From positions 1-34,492 of the IMG/VR virus record IMGVR_UViG_3300037139_000203: 34,492 nucleotides of DNA; one strand, given 5' to 3'. Shown here piece after piece: positions 14,637 to 22,515 of this stretch; the stretch's first letter is position 1, and each line of letters opens with the position of its first letter. The notes under the pieces are model-generated. The model was not told the origin of the DNA. It made no database searches and was given only the letters and a program-made list of their open reading frames with translations. The stretch comes from a virus. A program made the position numbers and the translations under genes.

Positions 14637-15783
14637 AAAGGACCTCATCATCCTCGCGCTCGGCTTTCTCTTCCTTCTCCCGAAGCATAGTTTTGCCTCA
14701 TATACGTACTATCGAAGCATTACCGTGACGAGTACGACATCAATCGCTTCCGGCACAAATAGCAATTTCCCGATGCTTGTTTCCTCAACGTTAGGCACGT
14801 TTGCATCAGTGGGGTGGGGCGGCCATGTCCAGAATCTTACGACCGCGCCAAGTGGCGGACAGGAACCGGCAGACTTGGTATTCGCCACGTCATCGGCGAA
14901 CTGCGGGACGGCGAACCTCAACTTTGAAACGGAAAGCTATACCTCTTCCACGGGAGCATTGGTTGACTGGGTGAATGTGCCAAGTGAATCAGCCGGAAGC
15001 GTTATCTATGCCTGCTATGGCAACAGTGCGGTTACGGCCGACCAATCACATCCCAGCTCGACGTGGAACAGTAATTACGTTAATGTAACTCATTTCCCCA
15101 ACGGAACGAGTTTAAGTCTAAATGACTCAACTTCTAATGGTGATAATTGGGTGAACTATAATGCTAATTCAATTCCAACTGCTGTTACTGGACAAGTTGA
15201 CGGGGGTGCGGGATTTCCTTTTGTCTCTGGATCTGGTAATCCACAACTAAATGATGCCAATAACTATGGATACAATGTCATAGGTATAGAAATATGGGTA
15301 AAGATTTTATCTTCGGGGAGTACAGATACTACCATAATAACTGACCCTGGTCCGTATTATGCACTCCGTATAAATAGTTCTAACCAAGTCTATGGGATTT
15401 TTTATAGTGGTGGTACTCAAACTACGGGAAATACTTCTGCTTTATCCGCGGGTTGGCATCAAATCGTTTATACGATAGATGGAAGTAATGGTAAAATCTA
15501 TGTTGATGGCTCTTTTGCTACTTCGGCAGCTGGTGGAACGATTGGACCACCAAATAGTCAAAATCAAATTAACCAATATGGATTCGCCGGTTATGCTGTT
15601 CTTAATTTGGATGAAGTTAGAATATCTAAATCACCAGCGATGCTTTCCGCCAACTGGATTCTCACCGAATACAATAACCAGAACTCACCGAGCACGTTCT
15701 ATTCGATGGGAAGCGAGCAAGGCGGAGGCGGAGGCGGGATCGTAAAGCGGCTTCTCGATATGTTGTTTTTTTCTTCCGACTAA
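14629..15783 (+). CDS. DUF2341-LamG surface protein with signal peptide
   Basis: 384 residues, overlapping the previous gene by eight bases. Signal peptide: MAKKDLIILALGFLFLLPKHSFA before SYT. Residues about 25-145 match DUF2341: YYRSITV, the 'NFPMLV' strand, ETESYTSSTGALVDWV and the IYACYGN motif. Residues about 160-360 form a concanavalin/laminin-G fold ending in the typical DEVRISKSPAMLSANWI and TEYNNQNSPSTFYSMG. LamG folds often bind glycans or surface proteins. A hexaglycine linker and a short hydrophobic C-terminus (IVKRLLDMLFF) follow. The central third (about 15060-15640) is noticeably AT-richer than its neighbours, suggesting a separately acquired domain. Confidence 0.8.
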   Translation: MAKKDLIILALGFLFLLPKHSFASYTYYRSITVTSTTSIASGTNSNFPMLVSSTLGTFASVGWGGHVQNLTTAPSGGQEPADLVFATSSANCGTANLNFETESYTSSTGALVDWVNVPSESAGSVIYACYGNSAVTADQSHPSSTWNSNYVNVTHFPNGTSLSLNDSTSNGDNWVNYNANSIPTAVTGQVDGGAGFPFVSGSGNPQLNDANNYGYNVIGIEIWVKILSSGSTDTTIITDPGPYYALRINSSNQVYGIFYSGGTQTTGNTSALSAGWHQIVYTIDGSNGKIYVDGSFATSAAGGTIGPPNSQNQINQYGFAGYAVLNLDEVRISKSPAMLSANWILTEYNNQNSPSTFYSMGSEQGGGGGGIVKRLLDMLFFSSD

Positions 15784-15809
15784 AGGTCATAAACCAACCA
15801 ACAACCACC

Positions 15810-16028
15810 ATGCCAACATTCATCAAAAATAACGACGGTTCGTACAGTGAGCAGACGCTCGCGCCATTCGACCCCGTAGCAACGGCGGCTCAAATCGTTA
15901 CCTTGCAAGCACAGTCGGTAGCCGCAGTACAGCTCGCAAGCGACAACGTGAGCGCATCGTTTACAGAGCAGATAGCCGCGCTTCAGGCGTTGCTCGACGC
16001 GTTCAACGCACAATTCCCGCAGTCGTAA
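15810..16028 (+). CDS. Small helical protein, unknown
   Basis: 72 residues beginning MPTFIKNNDGSYSEQ, followed by an Ala/Gln-rich amphipathic helix spanning about residues 22-68. It probably oligomerises as a coiled coil. It has no signal peptide or known family. The start follows a CAACAACCACC leader without a ribosome binding site. Confidence 0.55.
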   Translation: MPTFIKNNDGSYSEQTLAPFDPVATAAQIVTLQAQSVAAVQLASDNVSASFTEQIAALQALLDAFNAQFPQS

Positions 16029-16048
16029 AACACAGCAATCTAACACGA

Positions 16049-16246
16049 ATGTACGCATTTCATGGCTACGGAACAAATGAATATGCCTCACGACGCCCGC
16101 TTGTGAGCAATATTGTCGGCCCCATCGTGAAATTGGCGATGCGGGTTCTCTTGTCCACCTATGGCGTGGCGAATGGCCTGATGCTACGATTCAGGAACAC
16201 CACGCTCAGCAATCCTCAAAGCAACAATACAACGCTCGAACTATGA
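16049..16246 (+). CDS. Small hypothetical protein
   Basis: 65 residues with a hydrophobic middle (IVGPIVKLAMRVLLSTYGVANGLML) that could be one membrane or buried helix. The stop overlaps the start of the next gene (ATGA), which supports translation coupling. No family is recognised. It is kept mainly because it fills the gap and has a coupled end. Confidence 0.35.
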   Translation: MYAFHGYGTNEYASRRPLVSNIVGPIVKLAMRVLLSTYGVANGLMLRFRNTTLSNPQSNNTTLEL

Positions 16247-16584
16247 TCCAGCCCATCCAAATTGTGCAGAACGATTACGGCTACCAGCTCCCCTTCACGC
16301 TCGAAGACGGCAACGGCAACGCCGTCAATCTCTCTGGCGCTTCGCTTACGCTTTCGGTGCAGTCCGCGCAAGACCCGACGCAGACGCTCCTCACCCTCAC
16401 CGGCGGAATGTCAATAGACAGCGCATCGGCCGGAACGTGCCACTACACCGCCGCCGCAGGCGACTTCCCGAATCCCGGTACGTTCCTTGCATCCATCACG
16501 GCCGTGTGGAGCGGGACCGAAAGCCTCACGTGGTCCGGCATCCAGATCATTGTCATTCCCGCCCTGCCGCAAGCAATAAATTAA
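16243..16584 (+). CDS. BppU N-terminal-like Ig-fold virion protein
   Basis: 113 residues with the pattern of phage baseplate BppU-type N-terminal (DUF2479-like) beta-sandwich domains: an initial strand (IQIVQNDYGYQLPFTL), EDGNGNAVNLSGASLTL, a variable middle, a Gly/Tyr turn (GTCHYTAAAGDFPNPGTF) and a last strand ending in 'I.IIVIP'. Such domains attach receptor-binding proteins to the virion. It has no signal peptide, unlike several neighbours. The family call is made by pattern only. Confidence 0.55.
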   Translation: MIQPIQIVQNDYGYQLPFTLEDGNGNAVNLSGASLTLSVQSAQDPTQTLLTLTGGMSIDSASAGTCHYTAAAGDFPNPGTFLASITAVWSGTESLTWSGIQIIVIPALPQAIN

Positions 16585-16595
16585 CGACCGCGCCC

Positions 16596-16769
16596 GTGAT
16601 CGCTGAACAGAAATCAAAATCTTACGTATCGGTTCGATGCGTCGGTTGCCGCATGAAGCTGAAGCGTCGCCGCGGCGTCACGAATCCGACGTGCTTCGAT
16701 TGCAAGAAGAAGCGGGCGAAGGCGCGAAGTTATGCACATATTCAAAATCCAACTGCCGCTCTAGGATGA
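16596..16769 (+). CDS. Tiny zinc-finger protein
   Basis: 57 residues from a GTG start; the frame is open further upstream but would overlap the previous gene. It contains CVGC (about residues 16-19) and CFDC (about residues 33-36) separated by a basic loop KLKRRRG, then a basic tail (KKKRAKARS). This is a typical small treble-clef or zinc-ribbon layout that could bind nucleic acid. Function unknown. The start codon is uncertain because no ribosome binding site is present. Confidence 0.45.
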   Translation: MIAEQKSKSYVSVRCVGCRMKLKRRRGVTNPTCFDCKKKRAKARSYAHIQNPTAALG

Positions 16770-16773
16770 AGGC

Positions 16774-17319
16774 ATGAACAAATACATCGCATGGGGATTG
16801 GTAGCGTTGGTTGCAGTGGTGGGCGTCGGTTTCTTGTTTGCAAATAAACCACAACAGACCGGCCAAGACTTTCCAGGCGGCATCACGCCGACGAACGTCA
16901 TGACGGCGAGCGCGGGAGGTGGCCTTACCGGCAACGGCTATGTGGCTCCGGTGGGATCGCTTGCGGTCAATGCGCAGAACGGCCTTTCGGTCGGCGGCTC
17001 TGACCAGTATCATGGCCTGAGCGGATACGTAACCGCATCCGGCACCCCGTCCGCCGCCGTGACGCTCGGTGCGTTTGGCAACACGACTTCATCCGCGACG
17101 ACCACGGTGACGTTGCCTGAATCGGCAGGCCTCTCCATTGGCGCGATCTGTTCCGGCAGCACGGCAACGACAACGGTCTACGTTTCGGGATGCGTCCTCA
17201 CCTCGACGAACGGCGTGACAGGAACGGCAATGGTAGCCTACTCGAACCTAACGGGCGCGACCCTCGCCGTCCCAACCTCGACGGTTTTGCGAATCTCGTT
17301 CGACCAGCTCCCTTATTAA
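16774..17319 (+). CDS. Membrane-anchored or exported Thr/Ser/Gly-rich protein
   Basis: 181 residues. The N-terminus MNKYIAWGLVALVAVVGVGFLF is one hydrophobic segment without a clear AxA site, so it is probably a signal anchor. A Gly-rich linker and a compact beta-domain with two Cys (CSG..., CVL) follow, ending in VLRISFDQLPY. No family is recognised. It is the fourth protein with an export or anchor signal in the 9.6-17.3 kb block. The next gene's GTG follows its stop directly. Confidence 0.6.
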   Translation: MNKYIAWGLVALVAVVGVGFLFANKPQQTGQDFPGGITPTNVMTASAGGGLTGNGYVAPVGSLAVNAQNGLSVGGSDQYHGLSGYVTASGTPSAAVTLGAFGNTTSSATTTVTLPESAGLSIGAICSGSTATTTVYVSGCVLTSTNGVTGTAMVAYSNLTGATLAVPTSTVLRISFDQLPY

Positions 17320-18882
17320 GTGGCAACCAACAAGCAGGCGATGAATGAAGCACTAAAACAATTCTCTGCCGACCTTGGGAAAGAACTCCAAAAGAAACTC
17401 GAAACGTCTGAAGTAAAGGAGTTCATCTCGAAGGTCAAGGCGTCCGGCGATGACCGGACGTTTGAGGTTGTGATGAGCACATCCGATGAGGATCGCCAGG
17501 GCGATTCGCTCGACCAGTCCACGTGGGACTTTAAATACTTTGACATGAACCCCGTGGTGCTGTTCGCGCACGATTATTCGAGCTTTCCGATTGGCATCAT
17601 TACCGACATTGAGATCAAGGGCAACGAAGCGGTTGCAACGGGCAAGTTCGCGCCGGAAGGCATCAATCCCGCCGCCGACATGGCGTGCGCTTTGTACCAA
17701 CAGAAAATCCTTCGCGCCGTCTCCCCTGGCTACATCCAGAATGACGATGGCAGCCGTGAATTGCTTGAAGTGAGCTTCTGTCCCGTTCCGGCCGGACGTT
17801 ATGCGCTTTCCATGCGGCAGGTGCGTGCGCTTGGCGTTTCGACGCGGGAACTCGTGACCAAGGGGTTTTTCTATAACGAAAAGAAAGCGGAACAGGCCGG
17901 CGACCCGTGCGAGCTGGAAGACGGCTCGCCAGGCGTCCTAGCCGACAGCGGCGGTGATGGCAAGCTGGTGTGCGTTCCGACCGAAGACAAATCACAAAAA
18001 TCAACCGAAACACAAATGAACGAAATGGAGAAACAACTGAAAGCGGAACACGAGCGGCATGGCACGGAAGTCGCCAAGGCCATTGACGAGTTTTCCGAAA
18101 AGTGCATGAAGTGCGAGAAGGCCGGCGACAAGTCGGAGTTCGAAAAAGCGATTGACGAATACACGAAGGCGATGGACGGCGAACAGGCCGACCACCTCAC
18201 GAAGTGCATGAAAGCCATTGACGACAGCTACGACACGATGGGCCGCGAGCCGAACAAGCCGGAGAAAGCGCACAAGAAAGACATCGAGGAATTCAAGTCT
18301 GAGATGACCGGCGAGCATTTGACGCATGTCAAGGCTTGCGACAAGGCGATTGACGAGTTTACGAAGGATTGGCAGGACGGCGATCCGAAAGAAGACAAGA
18401 AGAAAGCCATTGACGAGTTTACGAAGTCCATGGGCGATGAGCTTGACCGCCACGAGAAATCCCATATGGAGATGGTGAAAGCCGAAGCTGACCGCATGGG
18501 CGCGGATGAAGACGAAAAGAAAGCCGCTGCTGAAGTTGAGCAGAAATCAGGACGTGCCATTTCAGCGGTGAACGGAGAAAAGATCAAAGCGGTCATAAAA
18601 GCGCTTGAAGAGCATCACGAAGCGCATGGAGTTGCTACTCAGAACGTAATCGCCAGCCTCAAAGAGCTTTCGAGCTCTCCACAGGATGACGAGGGGGAGG
18701 AACAGAAGCCTGAGAAAAAGGCTGCTGCCCTGAAACCAAGGTCGAGCACCTCGGGAGCAAACGCTGAAATGGAGACTTACATCTTCACCCAGCGGCTCGT
18801 GAGGCAGGTCAAAACTGCCAGTGAAGGTGCTCTTCGCCAGATCAACGAAAAGATCAAGGAGACGCGCTCTTCCGGCAGATAG
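17320..18882 (+). CDS. Prohead protease (HK97 U35-like) fused to a scaffold domain
   Basis: 520 residues; GTG at 17320 is used, with ATG 17341 as an alternative. Residues about 45-165 are the protease: F.VVMSTSDEDRQGD, then NPVVLFAHDY with catalytic His84, an IG/ATGKFAP strand, AVSPGYI with likely nucleophile Ser135, and LLEVSFCPVPA. A Cys pair (197, 218) follows. Residues 230-400 are highly charged and helical with five KAID(E/D) repeats and look like the scaffold (delta) domain that shapes the prohead before being degraded. The C-terminal 90 residues are again helical. Protease-scaffold fusions are known in other phages, but the repeats are unusual. Confidence 0.88.
   Translation: MATNKQAMNEALKQFSADLGKELQKKLETSEVKEFISKVKASGDDRTFEVVMSTSDEDRQGDSLDQSTWDFKYFDMNPVVLFAHDYSSFPIGIITDIEIKGNEAVATGKFAPEGINPAADMACALYQQKILRAVSPGYIQNDDGSRELLEVSFCPVPAGRYALSMRQVRALGVSTRELVTKGFFYNEKKAEQAGDPCELEDGSPGVLADSGGDGKLVCVPTEDKSQKSTETQMNEMEKQLKAEHERHGTEVAKAIDEFSEKCMKCEKAGDKSEFEKAIDEYTKAMDGEQADHLTKCMKAIDDSYDTMGREPNKPEKAHKKDIEEFKSEMTGEHLTHVKACDKAIDEFTKDWQDGDPKEDKKKAIDEFTKSMGDELDRHEKSHMEMVKAEADRMGADEDEKKAAAEVEQKSGRAISAVNGEKIKAVIKALEEHHEAHGVATQNVIASLKELSSSPQDDEGEEQKPEKKAAALKPRSSTSGANAEMETYIFTQRLVRQVKTASEGALRQINEKIKETRSSGR
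18076..18432 (+). repeat. KAIDEF repeats in the scaffold domain
   Basis: Five copies of KAID(E/D)(F/Y/S) at residues 253, 276, 298, 342 and 362. Spacings are 20-23 residues, with one of 44, so one copy may have been lost. Each unit includes a following basic/acidic helix with H, C or K. Codons vary between copies, so the repeats are old. Confidence 0.7.
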
Positions 18883-18904
18883 ACCTATCCCAACAATTGA
18901 ATCA

Positions 18905-20143
18905 ATGGATAAAACAAAAATCTTAACTGCGGTCAAAGAGACCGTGGAAAAGGGTTTCAACGATGTGATGGAGAAATCCCTCACGCAGGTTGATGAAATC
19001 TCCCGCAAAGCCGCCCGACAAGTCGTCGAACAGATGGCCATCGAGCGCGCGATCAAGGGCGCTGACATCACCTTCCTTTCCGATGAGCAGAAAAAGGACT
19101 TCGCAATCCAGGTAATCGAGGCGTTCAAGGGCCATGAAAGCAAGGCCGTGCGCGTCACGATGAAGGCGAACGAAGCACTCATCGAAGAGCAGGACAACCG
19201 CGGCGGATACCTCGTACAGCCAGAAGTGGCTGCGGCGATCATGCGTATCGCGGCTTCCGTGGGAACGATCATGAAGCAGGCCCAGAAGTGGAACATGAAG
19301 ACCGACCAGCTCGGTATTCCGAACTACACTGGCAGCTTCTTGACCGGTTCTTACGTCGGCGTGGACTTGCCGGGAACGATCACCGGCCTCACGTTCGGTC
19401 AGGCAGTGCTTGTCGTCAAGAAGTGGCAATTGGCATTCGCCGTTGGCAACGACCTTTTGGCCGATGCCTCTGTCGAACTCGGCAATTGGCTCATCTCGCT
19501 CGCAGGCGAAGCGCTTGCGAACATGGTCGACCAGCAAGGATTTATCGGCGGCACGGCAACGACCGCCCCTGGTCCTTTCATCGGTATCTTGAACCTCCCG
19601 ACAGGAGCAACGAACACGTATACGATGCCGTCAACGATGACGACGTACGCGAAGTTCAACCCTGTCACGGATGCTTTGAACGTCATTGCGACCTTGGAGG
19701 AATCAGTCTTGGATGGAGCCGCATGGTACATGCACCGCACCGTCTGGGCTTCGATCTCTTCAGCGCTCGCTTCGACCTCAGGTATTCCGTTCTTGTTCCT
19801 CGGTGCATTCGCGGCAAACCAGTCCGGCCTTGAAAAAGACCCGCTGGGCGGCCCGATCCGCAACGCTGGACATATGGGCGGCTTCCCTGTCTTCACGAAC
19901 CGCTGGCTCCCTGCTACGACCGTAGCATCGCAGGCTGGCACCGCCTTCATGATCTTCGGAAACATGAAAGCGATGGCGTTCGGCGACAAGGGCGATATCC
20001 GCGTAGGCAACTACGCATCCGGCTCGTTTGGCGGCAAGGAAATCGCGCTGTCAGACCAGTCCGGCATCGTTTACAAGCATCGCCACGCACTCGTGGTAGT
20101 GCTTCCCAAGGCTTTCACCGTCGTCATCACGGCGACATCTTAA
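18905..20143 (+). CDS. Major capsid protein, HK97 fold
   Basis: 412 residues from ATG 18905 (MDKTKILTAV); upstream in-frame codons overlap the protease gene and are not used. The first 85 residues are a charged helical delta-like region probably cleaved during maturation. The HK97 start signature DNRGGYLVQPEV is at 97-108. P-domain and A-domain features follow: GIPNYTG, a SWV-like strand region, GNDLLADASVELGNWL, a GG/GP-rich E-loop part, and C-terminal KGDIRVGNY, SDQSG and RHALVVV. It forms the icosahedral shell. No Shine-Dalgarno sequence precedes it, although it should be the most highly translated gene. Confidence 0.92.
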   Translation: MDKTKILTAVKETVEKGFNDVMEKSLTQVDEISRKAARQVVEQMAIERAIKGADITFLSDEQKKDFAIQVIEAFKGHESKAVRVTMKANEALIEEQDNRGGYLVQPEVAAAIMRIAASVGTIMKQAQKWNMKTDQLGIPNYTGSFLTGSYVGVDLPGTITGLTFGQAVLVVKKWQLAFAVGNDLLADASVELGNWLISLAGEALANMVDQQGFIGGTATTAPGPFIGILNLPTGATNTYTMPSTMTTYAKFNPVTDALNVIATLEESVLDGAAWYMHRTVWASISSALASTSGIPFLFLGAFAANQSGLEKDPLGGPIRNAGHMGGFPVFTNRWLPATTVASQAGTAFMIFGNMKAMAFGDKGDIRVGNYASGSFGGKEIALSDQSGIVYKHRHALVVVLPKAFTVVITATS

Positions 20144-20287
20144 GCCTTTTGAGCCTGCAACCGGTGAGCGCCCATTCCTAAGCGCTTGCTGGAGGCGGGC
20201 AAAGGGTCATTAACCGCCCGTCGAATCGAAAGATTCGTCCTTTCCGAATAAAGTCGAAGGAAAGCAGGGGCCAATTCAACCAATGCA
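20144..20287 (+). promoter_or_regulatory. Multi-hairpin spacer between capsid and decoration genes
   Basis: A 144-base non-coding stretch, one of the longer gaps in the late operon. Four successive stems can be drawn. AGCGC (20167-20171) pairs with GCGCT (20182-20186). GGCGGGC (20194-20200) pairs with GCCCGTC (20216-20222) using one G-U. CGAATC (20222-20227) closes a GAAA tetraloop with GATTCG (20232-20237). CTTTCC (20240-20245) pairs with GGAAAG (20259-20264). There is no U-run, so it is not a simple terminator. It could protect or process the capsid mRNA or be a structured RNA of its own. Base pairing is seen directly; the function is inference. Confidence 0.5.
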
Positions 20288-20932
20288 ATGCGTAACACCA
20301 TTTACGACAACGTACAGCTTCAGGGCGGCGTAAGCCTTCCTCCGCAGTCGTTTTCGGGTTCTACCGCAGTGAATGGCAACGTCGTCCCGACTGCTGGATT
20401 TTCCAGCGGCGCGATCCGCGCTTATGGCGCAACTCCAAGCAACGTCGGAACGGTGGCGAACCTCGTTGTGACTCTTCAGGAGTGCGCAACGTCGAGCGGC
20501 ACGTTCGCGAATGCGCTTGACAACACGGGTACGGTCATCGGTTTCACCCTCACGGGTGTCATCAGCGTGACGGGAACCAACGCGGTTGGCTCGAATGTCT
20601 TAACGGCAGTATCGAGCGTCACCGGCCTCTATGTTGGCCAGGCAATCGCAGGCACGGGCATTCCGGCAGGCGCAGTCATCACGGCCATCGGAACGACCAC
20701 GCTGACGATCAGCGCGAACGCGACCTCGGCGAACACCAGCACGGCTTTGACCTTCTCTGTTGAAGGAGAAGCCCGCATCGAAGGCCTCAACCTTAATCGG
20801 AAGCCGTACCTTCGGGCGGTCATCACTCCGTCGTTCACTGGCGGCTCGTCTCCGGCGATTCTCGGCTTTGCCGAAATCATCATGGGCGGGGCTGCACAGT
20901 TACCGACTGACTCCGCTGTCAGCAATACGTAG
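20288..20932 (+). CDS. Capsid decoration-like protein with inserted beta-module
   Basis: 214 residues placed right after the capsid gene. The outer parts (residues 1-90 and 158-214) read like a small head protein: NLVVTLQECATSSGTF, then RKPYLRAVITPSFTGG, then ILGFAEIIMGG. Residues about 90-157 form an extra beta-rich module with GTGIPAGAVITAIG and TLTISANATS that recurs in the connector and tail-tube genes of this window. Removing it leaves a continuous short protein, so it looks like a surface-loop insertion. The role as decoration or head-stabilising protein is inferred from position. Confidence 0.6.
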   Translation: MRNTIYDNVQLQGGVSLPPQSFSGSTAVNGNVVPTAGFSSGAIRAYGATPSNVGTVANLVVTLQECATSSGTFANALDNTGTVIGFTLTGVISVTGTNAVGSNVLTAVSSVTGLYVGQAIAGTGIPAGAVITAIGTTTLTISANATSANTSTALTFSVEGEARIEGLNLNRKPYLRAVITPSFTGGSSPAILGFAEIIMGGAAQLPTDSAVSNT

Positions 20933-20950
20933 GTTCAGAACCTTCGCACG

Positions 20951-20981
20951 CATGGCCTCTTCCGGTGAGGTAGGGGCCATG
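20951..20981 (+). other. Hairpin upstream of the NUMOD3-HNH gene
   Basis: CATGGCC (20951-20957) is a perfect complement of GGCCATG (20975-20981), with an inner CCTC/GAGG pairing option. It lies in the 72-base gap before the endonuclease. It may mark the insertion junction or limit endonuclease translation, as reported for some phage homing nucleases; this is inference. Confidence 0.35.
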
Positions 20982-21004
20982 AAGCGAGGATTATCTCAAC
21001 TCAA

Positions 21005-21598
21005 ATGACCGAGGAACACAAGAGAAAAATTAGTGAAGCACAAAAAGGTAGGGTCTTCACTCCAGAGCATCGCAGGAAGCTAAGTGAATCTCACAAAGGG
21101 AAACCGACGTGGGATAAGGGTATTAAGCGCGGTCCATTAACGCCGGAGTGGCGGCTCAAGATTTCACTTGCTGGCAGCGGCAAAATTAGATCCGAAGAAA
21201 CTAGACGCCGCATAAGCGCCGCTCAGAAGGGCAGAACGTTGACAAAAGAGCAACGTAAGAAGCTCAGTGACGCGCACATTGGAAAACAGGCTGGACCGAT
21301 GAATCCAAACTGGCGTGGAGGTACAAAATCAGAACGCCAACGCGCGATGGGCACTGGTTTATATAGGCAATGGCGCAACGCCGTATTTGAAAGAGACGAC
21401 TATCGCTGTTATTCGTGTGGCAAGCGGGGTGCCCGACTTGAAGCGCACCATCTCTACCCGTGGTCTGAATTCCCGCGCATCAGATTGGTACTCGAAAACG
21501 GAATTACGCTTTGTGATTCTTGCCACGATCTAATTTCACCAAGACTTAAAGGTCCCGATTCAATTGTTGCCCCGGCTGGCATGATCCTCTGCCAATGA
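21005..21598 (+). CDS. NUMOD3-HNH homing endonuclease
   Basis: 197 residues. The N-terminal 100 residues hold four NUMOD3-type repeats of the form 'E..RK.S.A.KG', beginning at about residues 3, 22, 48 and 67-80, which bind DNA in modular fashion. NPNWRGG follows, then an HNH domain: RDDYRCYSCGK, the LEAHHLYPWSEFP catalytic motif, then the NGITLCDSCHDLI zinc and Asn part. Its stop overlaps the start of the connector gene (ATGA). It is a free-standing mobile nuclease sitting between head genes, typical of intron-less homing. Confidence 0.9.
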   Translation: MTEEHKRKISEAQKGRVFTPEHRRKLSESHKGKPTWDKGIKRGPLTPEWRLKISLAGSGKIRSEETRRRISAAQKGRTLTKEQRKKLSDAHIGKQAGPMNPNWRGGTKSERQRAMGTGLYRQWRNAVFERDDYRCYSCGKRGARLEAHHLYPWSEFPRIRLVLENGITLCDSCHDLISPRLKGPDSIVAPAGMILCQ

Positions 21599-22512
21599 CA
21601 ACCCTCGAAAAAGTCTATCCATACGCGCTCACCACGCTATCTCGCGTTAAAGCGAGGCTCCAGCTCACGAATAACGATAGTGATCCGGTTTTGACGCGCA
21701 TCATAAATTCCGTCACGGACAACATCGAACGTATGTGCGGCAAAGCAGGAATGGAAGCGTATCCGAACGACTGTCATTTCGTGCAGAAGGTCTACCTCAA
21801 TGAGATCTACACCGTGAACGGCAGGCGACAGGAAAAGGTTATTCTCCGTAACCAGCCGGTCTTAAACGCCGTCGTTTCAGCCACGGTGACGCAGGGGACT
21901 GGCATCTATTCCGCCGCGCTCCAGACGATGCTCACGCCCGCTTTGATGAACACGGTTTCGCCGCTCATCAGCGCGACCAATTTCATTTACGGCCTTCCGA
22001 TCTTGGGAGCAGGAATCGCGCAGGGCAGCTATATCACCGGCACGGACGGGGCAGGGAACTTTACGCTCAACGTTCCGCCGCAAGTGAGCGGAACGAACGT
22101 CATCGTTGAAGTGAGCGGCCTCTTGAGCTTCCAGTGGCGCTCCGGCACGCCGTCAAATCCCGTTTGGACGCCGTTCATCCAAGACCAGTCCGAAATCATC
22201 GAGCAGGGACGCGCAGGTATTATCCGCGTTTACGGCCAGCTCCCTTTTATCTATTCGAACATGCTTCGCGCGACTTACATCGCTGGATATCCCACGGATT
22301 GGCAGAACGCGGGCAACGGCACGACGCACCGGCTTCCGGCCGACCTCACGAACACGTGCGAAAACATCTGCGTTCGGACGTTCAAGCGCTTGAAGCTTGC
22401 GGGACAGGCCAGCGAATCCCTTCAAGGAGCAACGCTTTCGTGGAGGAACGACTACGATGCTGAAGATAAGGCCGTGATAGCAAATTACACCCGCGTAGGG
22501 CAAGTCTTTTAA
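21595..22512 (+). CDS. Head-tail connector (gp6-like) with inserted beta-module
   Basis: 305 residues. The N-terminal helical part (LTTLSRVKARLQL..., DPVLTRIINSVTDNIERMCG) and the C-terminal helices (LPADLTNTCENICVRTFKRLKLAG...) fit the HK97 gp6/gp15-type adaptor that forms a ring under the portal. The family is usually 100-200 residues; here the middle is expanded. Residues about 118-174 (IYGLPILGAGIAQGSYITG...) repeat the module seen in the decoration-like and tail-tube proteins. It follows the endonuclease with a four-base overlap. Confidence 0.7.
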   Translation: MTTLEKVYPYALTTLSRVKARLQLTNNDSDPVLTRIINSVTDNIERMCGKAGMEAYPNDCHFVQKVYLNEIYTVNGRRQEKVILRNQPVLNAVVSATVTQGTGIYSAALQTMLTPALMNTVSPLISATNFIYGLPILGAGIAQGSYITGTDGAGNFTLNVPPQVSGTNVIVEVSGLLSFQWRSGTPSNPVWTPFIQDQSEIIEQGRAGIIRVYGQLPFIYSNMLRATYIAGYPTDWQNAGNGTTHRLPADLTNTCENICVRTFKRLKLAGQASESLQGATLSWRNDYDAEDKAVIANYTRVGQVF

Positions 22513-22515
22513 ACC

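Noticed and set aside
20144-20287. Group I intron or homing-element remnant after the capsid gene
   Set aside because: The region is only 144 bases, does not interrupt a reading frame and shows no recognisable intron core.
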